Shown here in pieces: positions 6,818 to 11,740 of a DNA stretch of 11,740 bases (the stretch's first letter is position 1; each line of letters starts with the position of its first letter). A model generated the notes under the pieces. It was not told the origin of the DNA, did no database searches, and was given only the letters and a program-made list of their open reading frames with translations. Location of the stretch: positions 1 through 11,740 of the forward strand of contig JAFKFF010000295.1 of NCBI GenBank assembly GCA_017307315.1, read 5' to 3'. Origin of the DNA: Alphaproteobacteria bacterium (GTDB taxonomy: Bacteria > Pseudomonadota > Alphaproteobacteria > Micropepsales > Micropepsaceae). Made by a program: the position numbers and the translations under genes.

Positions 6818-7534
6818 TTATGTTTCCCGGCTATAGCGGTCGAACAATGCTGCGACGTTGTCCCAACGGATCGCGGCCATGAACGCATCGACATAGCCAG
6901 CCGCGCCCGCGGCGTAATCCATGTGGTAGGCATGCTCATACATGTCGAGCGCCAGGATCGGCCGCCCACCCGCGACGTTACTGGTGTGGTCGGCCGCCCA
7001 TTGATTGACCAGGCGCTTGTCGCGGGGCGAATAGCTCAACAGCACCCAGCCCGAACCGCCGCCTTCGGCCCGGCCCAGGGCCGAGAATTCCGCGCGCCAG
7101 CGGTCCATACTGCCGAAATCCCGGGCAATGGCGTCCGCCAAATTGCCCGCCGGGGCGCCGCCACCCAAGCTGTCGAAATACAGCTCATGCAAGATCATGG
7201 AGTTCATCGCGATCAGTTCCTCGCGCTTCAACCCATTGACGGTGAAGACCGGCGCCTTGGCGAAGTCGAGCCCGGCAAGTTCGGCGCCGATGGCGTTCAA
7301 CCGCCTGACCGCGCCCGCGTAATTATTGTCGTGATGGCTGACCAGAATTTTCTCCGACAGACCCTTGATGCTTTTGGGATCGAAGGGGAGCGGTTTGATC
7401 GCGTAGGCGGGAGACTTCGCCGGGGATGTGGTCTGTGCGGAGGCGGATTTGGCAAGGGCGGCGGTGGAAGCCGCTGCGGCCACAAGACCGGCGGCTTTGA
7501 CGAAATGGCGCCGGTTCGGCGGATTGGATGTCAT
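6818..7534 (-). CDS. Tat-exported Fe/Mn superoxide dismutase (ChrC-like)
   Basis: A 238-residue protein with a twin-arginine signal (NRRHFVK, residues 7-13) and a long low-complexity linker to about residue 45, then a full Fe/Mn superoxide dismutase. The four metal ligands can be placed: H67 (VSHHDNNY), H116 (ILHELYF), and D197 and H201 (LDMYEHAYHMDY). GSGWVLLSYSP (160-170) and the EHAY dimer-interface motif also fit. The canonical second-sphere His/Tyr of the first helix (HHXXYV in classical enzymes) are changed here (DNNYAGAV), as in the divergent dismutase-like proteins of some chr operons, so the activity may differ. A dismutase gene (chrC) also accompanies chrA/chrB in characterised chromate operons, where it is linked to superoxide formed during Cr(VI) reduction. 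The ATG at 7534 has an AGGAGA ribosome-binding site. It lies between the DUF1259 and phosphatase-like genes in the chrA-led unit. Confidence 0.88.
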   Translation of the reverse strand: MTSNPPNRRHFVKAAGLVAAAASTAALAKSASAQTTSPAKSPAYAIKPLPFDPKSIKGLSEKILVSHHDNNYAGAVRRLNAIGAELAGLDFAKAPVFTVNGLKREELIAMNSMILHELYFDSLGGGAPAGNLADAIARDFGSMDRWRAEFSALGRAEGGGSGWVLLSYSPRDKRLVNQWAADHTSNVAGGRPILALDMYEHAYHMDYAAGAAGYVDAFMAAIRWDNVAALFDRYSRET

Positions 7535-7594
7535 GGGAATCTCCTGATTGGGGTTGAAGATGGGGTCATCAACGGAGGTGCTGGCGCAAAGTGT

Positions 7595-8491
7595 TCACTG
7601 GCTTTTGACGGCAACCTTCTGAAGGGCCGCGTGCAAACCCGTTAGCAGTTTCTGGAGATCGTCATGCGCCCAGAAATGCATGAAGAAGAGACGCGGCTGG
7701 TCGGTCAGCATATGATTGTGCAGCGCCGTCACTTCGATGCCATTCTCGCGCAGCGTTCGCAGGACCGGATTGACCTCGGTCGCCGTCAGCATGAAGTCAC
7801 CAGTGATCGCCGCTTTGCCTCCGCCCAAGGGCTGGAAGTTGATCGCTTCCGACGCGCCCATGGGAATGGGCAGCGCCATGCCGCCTTCCTTGACCGGGTC
7901 TTTGCGGGCGATGTTCACCTGATAGACGCCCGCCGCATTCGCGCCCTTCGCACCCAGTGCCGCGTCGATGGCGGCGGTGTCTAGGTCGATGGCGGGCGGT
8001 GCCGCTGCCGGTGCCGGGGCGGCGGAAGCCGGGAACGGCGTCTTGCTGAGCGCAAGGCCTTCATGAATGGCGGTAGCGAGCTTTACGCCATCGCCCTCGC
8101 CATAGATATGCATATAGAGGGTCACCGGGCTGGCGTGGAACAGATGGTTGTGGAGCGCGCTGATCTCGATGCCGTTCTCACTCAGTTTTTTCATTACGGG
8201 GCCGACTTCGTCTTCGGTCAGGACCAAATCGCCCATCACCATGTCCTTGTTGCCCATGGGCAAGAAGGCGACCCAAGCGCCCAGCGCCAGAGTCGGCTTC
8301 AGGGTGATGCCGTCAAGAGTGACGTTGAGATCGGTACGCGGGAAGCCTACGCGATAGACGCCACCTGCGCCTACGGTGCCGGGCTTGCCCAAAGCGTTTG
8401 CCACCTGGGTCCAGTCTGCGGCAACGGCAGGTGCCGCCGCGCCGAGCGCGGCAATCATAAGGACGCTGGATACCAGGATCGATTTTTGCAT
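7595..8491 (-). CDS. Exported tandem DUF1259 (LppY/LpqO-type) protein
   Basis: A 298-residue periplasmic protein with a signal peptide (cleavage near AVAAD, residue 26) and two tandem DUF1259 domains joined by an Ala/Pro-rich linker (about 154-168). The repeats are about residues 26-148 and 169-293. Equivalent parts are GVYRVGFPRTDLNV and GVYQVNIARKDPV; MVMGDLVLTEDEVGPVMKKL and AITGDFMLTATEVNPVLRTL; and NGIEISALHNHLF and NGIEVTALHNHML. Both keep an HNH triplet (H114-N115-H116 and H258-N259-H260) followed by a His-containing strand (LYMHIY, FFMHFW). These histidines make a plausible metal site; this is inference, since the family has no established activity known to me. The ATG at 8491 follows a GGGAGA ribosome-binding site. 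It lies 38 bp after the cytochrome-like gene and 60 bp before the dismutase gene. Confidence 0.85.
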   Translation of the reverse strand: MQKSILVSSVLMIAALGAAAPAVAADWTQVANALGKPGTVGAGGVYRVGFPRTDLNVTLDGITLKPTLALGAWVAFLPMGNKDMVMGDLVLTEDEVGPVMKKLSENGIEISALHNHLFHASPVTLYMHIYGEGDGVKLATAIHEGLALSKTPFPASAAPAPAAAPPAIDLDTAAIDAALGAKGANAAGVYQVNIARKDPVKEGGMALPIPMGASEAINFQPLGGGKAAITGDFMLTATEVNPVLRTLRENGIEVTALHNHMLTDQPRLFFMHFWAHDDLQKLLTGLHAALQKVAVKSQ

Positions 8492-8529
8492 TTTTTGTCT
8501 CCCTATTTGGTGCAGCTTTTGCGCTGGTG

Positions 8530-8973
8530 CTATTTGCCGCCTGCGATCTTGGGTGGCACGAAAGCAATGCCTTTGAGGAACTCGGTGCGCTGATCCAGTT
8601 CCTTCTGCCCAGCGGGATAGCCATTGGACTTGAGGATGAAGGACAGGATGTCCGCATATTGGGCGCGGCTGAGCTTGCCGGGATTGTCCTGCGGCATGGT
8701 GGTGCGGATGCGCTCGAGTAGTTCGCCCACGGTCAGGCCGGCCCAGTTGGAGATGAATTCGCCGCCGACCAGAGCCGGAGCTTCGCCATTACCGGTCAGG
8801 CCTGTCCCAAGGCAGGCGGAACAGCGTTGGGCGAATTGATCCTGACCACGTATTGCCTGAGCGTCGGCATAAACGCCGTCGAGTACGGAACTGGTGGTCT
8901 GGGCCCATGCGCTGCCCGCAGCAATCAGCGCGAGCGCTGCCGTGATGAAAAGACCCTTTACGCGGCGAGACAT
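8530..8973 (-). CDS. Cytochrome c-like exported protein lacking the heme-ligand histidine
   Basis: A 147-residue exported protein with a signal peptide (residues 1-24, ending AWAQ) and a class I cytochrome c fold. The heme-attachment region reads FAQRCSACLGTGLTGNGEAP (47-66). The two cysteines (C51, C54) and the following Gly-rich turn are normal, but the axial His of CXXCH is Leu55 (CTT, bases 8811-8809). The distal ligand is present: Met93 in TTMPQDNPGKLS. The last helix (QYADILSFILKSNGYPAG) is typical. A single base change (CTT to CAT) would restore the motif, so this is a recent mutation, a sequencing error, or a protein with altered heme binding. The ATG at 8973 has a strong ribosome-binding site (AGGAGG). 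The gene follows chrA by 15 bp. An intact homologue would be an electron-transfer protein in the periplasm. Confidence 0.8.
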   Translation of the reverse strand: MSRRVKGLFITAALALIAAGSAWAQTTSSVLDGVYADAQAIRGQDQFAQRCSACLGTGLTGNGEAPALVGGEFISNWAGLTVGELLERIRTTMPQDNPGKLSRAQYADILSFILKSNGYPAGQKELDQRTEFLKGIAFVPPKIAGGK

Positions 8974-8988
8974 TCTGACCTCCTGAAT

Positions 8989-10443
8989 TCAGATATCGAT
9001 GTTGAGAAGATAAAAAGCGATTCCTGTCAGGCAGCTTCCCGCCAGGACCGGGATCATGCCGACCTTGAAGCGGAAGATTGCCACCATGGCCAATGCCATA
9101 ATTACCAGCGCGGGGAGATTGATGCTGCTCCAAACGGGAATGCCAAGCGAAAGACCAAATGACTGGACGTTTTGCACTTGACCGAACAAGGAATGCATCG
9201 CGAACCAAACAGCCAGGTTCAAAATAACACCGACCACTGCACCGGTTATGGCCGAAAGGGTCGCGGTGAGTGCTTTGTTTCCGATCAATGCTTCGATGTA
9301 AGGCCCACCTAGGAATATCCAGATGAAACAAGGAACGAATGTCGACCATTTCGCCACCACGCCGCCGATGGTTCCGGCGAGGATGGGCGCGAGAGGGCCT
9401 GCGTGCCGGAAGGCGGCCATGAAACCAACGAACTGCACGACGCTGATCAGCGGTCCGGGTGTGGTTTCCGCGAACCCCAGGCCGACCAGCATTTCGTCCG
9501 GCTTCAGCCAGTGATAATGCTCGACGGCTTGTTGGGCCATGTAAGCCAAAACGGCATAGGCGCCGCCAAAGGTCACGACCGCCATTTTGCTGTTGAAGGC
9601 CGCGATGGTGGTGTAGATCGTGCCCGATGGTCCGAATAGAGGCGCTGCGAGAAGCGGGGCCAGCCAAATAAGACCGCCGATGACGGCGATGGCCGCAAAA
9701 CGTGGCCAAGAATGGCGCAGATAGTCCGGCGTTCCTTGGGCGAGTGCGATGTCGATCAAGCCGGGCGCGTCCACATTGGACTTGCCAGTTCCGTGCGCGG
9801 CGCCTGCTTGGAACCAACGCAAACCGAAGCGTTGTCCGGCATATCCAATCAGGCCAGCGGCGAAAATGATGAGCGGGAACGGCGCGCCGAACGCGAAAAT
9901 TCCGATGAAAGCGAGTGCCGCGATGGCGACGTGGGCTGGGCTTCGCAGTGCCCGGCGGCCAATCCGGATCACGGCTTCGAGCACCACCGCCAACACTGCC
10001 GATTTCAGCCCGAAGAAGACCGCCGCCACGACGCCGATCTGTCCATAGGCCGCATAGAGCACGCTCAGGACCCAGAGGCTGATAAGCCCCGGAAGAATGA
10101 ACAGTGTGCCCGATACGATGCCGCCGCGAATCCGGTGCATCAGCCAGCCGATATAGACCGCTAGCTGCTGCGCCTCTGGGCCTGGCAGTAGCATGCAATA
10201 ATTGAGCGCGTGCAGGAATCGCGCCTCGCTGATCCAGCCTTTTTCGACCACCAGGATGCGGTGCATGACAGCGATCTGCCCCGCCGGACCGCCAAAACTG
10301 AGTAGCGCAACGCGCGTCCAGGTCCAGAACGCCTCGCCCAGGGAGGGCAGGGTCCCGCCTGCTTCAATCTTCGGCGCCGCGGTATCGCTCGCGGTGGACA
10401 AGCAACCTCCTGCATCATTGCCGCCCAGCCAAAAGATCGGCAT
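8989..10443 (-). CDS. chrA: Chromate transporter ChrA (two-domain CHR family)
   Basis: A 484-residue inner-membrane protein of the long-chain CHR family, which exports chromate from the cytoplasm. Both half-domains carry the family motifs. In the first these are SFGGPAGQIAVMHR (about 49-62) and LPGPEAQQLAVYIGWLMHR (86-104); in the second, TFGGAYAVLAYMAQQAVE (291-308) and FAETTPGPLISVVQFVGF (324-341). About ten or more membrane segments are evident. The ATG at 10443 was chosen because AGGA lies 8 bases upstream; an in-frame TTG at 10479 would add 12 residues but lies in the divergent control region. It is the first gene of the six-gene minus-strand unit and faces chrB across 56 bp. The extended N-terminus before the first motif (about 48 residues) is longer than in some ChrA proteins but unremarkable. 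Confidence 0.93.
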   Translation of the reverse strand: MPIFWLGGNDAGGCLSTASDTAAPKIEAGGTLPSLGEAFWTWTRVALLSFGGPAGQIAVMHRILVVEKGWISEARFLHALNYCMLLPGPEAQQLAVYIGWLMHRIRGGIVSGTLFILPGLISLWVLSVLYAAYGQIGVVAAVFFGLKSAVLAVVLEAVIRIGRRALRSPAHVAIAALAFIGIFAFGAPFPLIIFAAGLIGYAGQRFGLRWFQAGAAHGTGKSNVDAPGLIDIALAQGTPDYLRHSWPRFAAIAVIGGLIWLAPLLAAPLFGPSGTIYTTIAAFNSKMAVVTFGGAYAVLAYMAQQAVEHYHWLKPDEMLVGLGFAETTPGPLISVVQFVGFMAAFRHAGPLAPILAGTIGGVVAKWSTFVPCFIWIFLGGPYIEALIGNKALTATLSAITGAVVGVILNLAVWFAMHSLFGQVQNVQSFGLSLGIPVWSSINLPALVIMALAMVAIFRFKVGMIPVLAGSCLTGIAFYLLNIDI

Positions 10444-10499
10444 AGTGCGAGTCCTGATACTAATGTTTCCGACTGTCAATATCGTGATATGAGTGTATC
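10444..10499. promoter_or_regulatory. Divergent chrA/chrB control region with a palindromic operator candidate
   Basis: Only 56 bp separate the chosen starts of chrA and chrB. A perfect inverted repeat, ATATC-GT-GATAT, occupies 10479-10490. It is followed at once by an overlapping symmetric pair, GATA (10487-10490) and TATC (10495-10498), reaching the chrB start. A TTGACA hexamer on the minus strand (10479-10474) could be a -35 box for chrA, but no acceptable -10 box lies at the usual distance. The dyad is a reasonable binding site for ChrB, which represses or senses in other chr operons. This is inference from position and symmetry. Confidence 0.5.
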
Positions 10500-11504
10500 A
10501 TGGCGATGAAAGCTCCTCGCTCCACAGCAGAAGCGGCCAGTTCGGGGTGGTTGCTTCTTGTTCAGCAGCTCCCCGCCAAGCCGGCTTATTTGCGTGTGAA
10601 GATCTGGCGACAGCTCCAGAGTTTGGGCGTGGTCAGCCTTAAAAATTCTGTTTTCGTGCTGCCCGAGACCGAACAGACCCGCGTTGATTTTCAACGGCTT
10701 CTTTCGGAAATCGAACGCGAAGGGGGCGAGGGATTGATATGCCGGGCAGAGTTCCTCGCTGGAATCCGCGACGTTCAAGTCCGTGCGCTCTTCAATGCCG
10801 CCCGCGACGCCGACTATGGCGCAATCGCGAAGGATTTGCGGGCATTCTCTCAAACGCTGCGAAAAGCCAAAAACCGTAAGGCGGACCTCGGCCCCGCATT
10901 GATTAAATTCCGCCAACGTTTCATGGACGCCAGTAGGATCGATTATTTCGGTGCGCCGGGCCGTTTGCCCGTGGAGGCCTCGCTAGCGGCTTTGGAACAT
11001 CGCCCCATCACCAAGGCTCCCGGTTCCGCCAAATCCGGCGCAATTGATCCCAAAGCGTTGACGGCAAGGGCATGGGTAACTCGCCAGGATATTCACGTGG
11101 ATCGGATCGCCTGCGCCTGGCTCATCAAGCGATTTGTCGATCCCAAGGGCACACTCAAATTCGTTTCCAGCAATGACTATAAGCCCCTGCCGGGAGAGCT
11201 GCGTTTTGACATGCAAGATGGGGAGTTCACGCATGAAGGCGATAATTGCTCGTTCGAGACCATCTTGAAGCGAGCGGGCGTGTCCAATCCGGCACTCAAG
11301 GCGATTGGCGAAATCATTCATGACATTGACTTGAAGGACGGGAAGTTCAATCGCCCCGAAACCGCGGGGATCGCTCATGTCATTGCGGGTATCTGTCGTA
11401 CCCAGGGCGAAGATGAAGCTCGCGTCATGCGCGGGAACGAATTGTTTGACGATACCTACGAACAATTCAGGCGCGGTGGTGGGAAGGGGAGAGTTAGGGG
11501 ATGA
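10500..11504 (+). CDS. chrB: Chromate-resistance regulator ChrB
   Basis: A 334-residue cytoplasmic protein of the ChrB family, reported as the chromate-responsive regulator of chrA in characterised operons. The N-terminal domain is LLLVQQLPAKPAYLRVKIWR (18-37), then GVVSLKNSVFVLPE (43-56) and a helical stretch with FRQRFMDASRIDYFGAPGR (137-155). The C-terminal domain carries the conserved WVTRQDIHVDRIACAWLIKR (192-211), FDMQDGEFTHEGDNCSFET (236-254) and IIHDIDLKDGKFNRPETAGI (272-291). Its Cys, His and acidic residues are candidates for metal or chromate sensing. Two ATGs (10500 and 10506) are possible, both with weak Shine-Dalgarno sequences. The first was taken; the operator-like dyad reaches it. 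The tail after FDDTYEQFRR (GGGKGRVRG) does not look conserved and lies about 65 bp from an apparent rearrangement junction, so the original C-terminus may have been changed. Confidence 0.92.
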   Translation: MAMKAPRSTAEAASSGWLLLVQQLPAKPAYLRVKIWRQLQSLGVVSLKNSVFVLPETEQTRVDFQRLLSEIEREGGEGLICRAEFLAGIRDVQVRALFNAARDADYGAIAKDLRAFSQTLRKAKNRKADLGPALIKFRQRFMDASRIDYFGAPGRLPVEASLAALEHRPITKAPGSAKSGAIDPKALTARAWVTRQDIHVDRIACAWLIKRFVDPKGTLKFVSSNDYKPLPGELRFDMQDGEFTHEGDNCSFETILKRAGVSNPALKAIGEIIHDIDLKDGKFNRPETAGIAHVIAGICRTQGEDEARVMRGNELFDDTYEQFRRGGGKGRVRG

Positions 11505-11740
11505 CGCTGGCTGGGGGGCTTTGGAAGTCGGTGCACAGACGGCCGCGCAGATTTCTGGCGATTGTCGTTACGCCAATCGTAGCGTCCGGCATCTTCACGC
11601 GGAAGGCGCGGGTCAGCGGCACCGTCAGCACCTTGGCAATGCTGGGCGGTAGGCCAATCGCCACGCGCCCGGCCAGCGCACCGCGCACGCGGCCCAGCTC
11701 TTCCCGCGCGCGCTCCACCTGGTGCAGGATGCCGCGGCCG
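11494..11740 (-). pseudogene. LysR-type regulator fragment, C-terminal part missing
   Basis: Reading leftwards from the window edge, the frame gives GRGILHQVERAREELGRVRG, then LAGRVAIGLPPSIAKVLTVP and LTRAFRVKMPDATIGV. This is the linker helix and start of the effector-binding domain of a LysR-type regulator (the region after the winged-helix domain). From about base 11570 the frame continues as TTIARNLRGRLCTDFQSPPA and ends at 11494. That part is unlike the family, and about 180 residues of the effector-binding domain are missing. The DNA-binding domain, if present, lies beyond the right edge. The 3' end overlaps the last bases of chrB on the other strand. It is best explained as a gene cut by a rearrangement or insertion; the unlike part could alternatively follow a frameshift. 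Confidence 0.65.
11557..11579. repeat. Nested inverted repeat at the LysR breakpoint
   Basis: CGATTG (11559-11564) and CAATCG (11574-11579) form perfect 6-bp arms around a 9-base spacer, and GGCG/CGCC (11557-11560 and 11571-11574) pairs in the same place. The point where LysR similarity ends (about 11570) lies inside this structure. It could be the end of a mobile element or a recombination site, but I do not recognise it as a known terminal repeat and no target duplication can be seen within the window. Confidence 0.3.

Noticed and set aside
6758..7645. Plus-strand open frame of 295 codons over the dismutase gene
   Set aside because: Antisense shadow; the minus strand has a complete dismutase with metal ligands and a ribosome-binding site.
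8789..10198. Minus-strand frame of 469 codons within chrA
   Set aside because: Out-of-frame reading of chrA; Arg/His/Ser-rich and non-hydrophobic, whereas the chosen frame carries both CHR motifs and membrane segments.
10474..10479. TTGACA on the minus strand as a chrA promoter
   Set aside because: No acceptable -10 hexamer lies 15-19 bases downstream; kept only as a possible -35 within the control region.
1..11740. CRISPR array, tRNA, rRNA or a complete insertion sequence
   Set aside because: No regularly spaced direct repeats, no cloverleaf-like sequence and no transposase-like translation was seen on either strand.

Overview
The window looks like an accessory metal-resistance island from a Gram-negative bacterium, most likely an alphaproteobacterium. 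The basis is the family mix (heavy-metal RND efflux, HupE-type membrane protein, ChrA/ChrB, Tat-exported enzymes) and the high-GC codon use of most genes. The genus cannot be fixed from the sequence alone; a sphingomonad-like host is a guess. Base composition is mosaic: the block at about 2.3-5.2 kb is visibly poorer in GC than the chromate block at 5.2-10.4 kb, which suggests modules of separate origin.

Left part (1-2200, minus strand): a metal RND efflux locus. In transcription order it has a small His-rich exported protein of the CzcI type, a membrane-fusion (CusB/CzcB-like) gene broken by an out-of-frame internal deletion, and the first 213 codons of the RND pump gene (CusA/CzcA-like), which runs off the window. 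No outer-membrane factor gene lies between the first two, where such clusters usually carry it, so this efflux system looks decayed.

Middle part (2356-5201, plus strand): a divergent four-gene unit. It encodes a membrane-anchored exported protein, a small exported DUF5666-like protein, a HupE/UreJ-type membrane protein and an EamA/DMT transporter with a very His-rich tail. A possible 11-residue leader ORF precedes the first gene. The 192-bp divergent intergenic region holds several inverted repeats.

Right part (5223-11504): a chromate-resistance locus. chrB reads rightwards. Opposite it, a six-gene minus-strand unit starts with chrA and continues with a c-type cytochrome-like protein, a tandem DUF1259 protein, a Tat-exported Fe/Mn superoxide dismutase, a Tat-exported low-molecular-weight-phosphatase-like protein and a YncE-like beta-propeller. 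Gaps are short (15, 38, 60 and 24 bp, then a 7-bp overlap), so co-transcription is likely. The simplest reading is chromate export (ChrA) under ChrB control, plus an exported redox or oxidative-stress module. Two members lack a signature residue: the cytochrome has Leu where the heme-ligand His of CXXCH should be, and the phosphatase-like protein has Gln in place of the Arg of CX5R.

Right edge (11494-11740, minus strand): the central part of a LysR-type regulator whose similarity stops abruptly near 11570, probably a rearrangement junction just beyond chrB.
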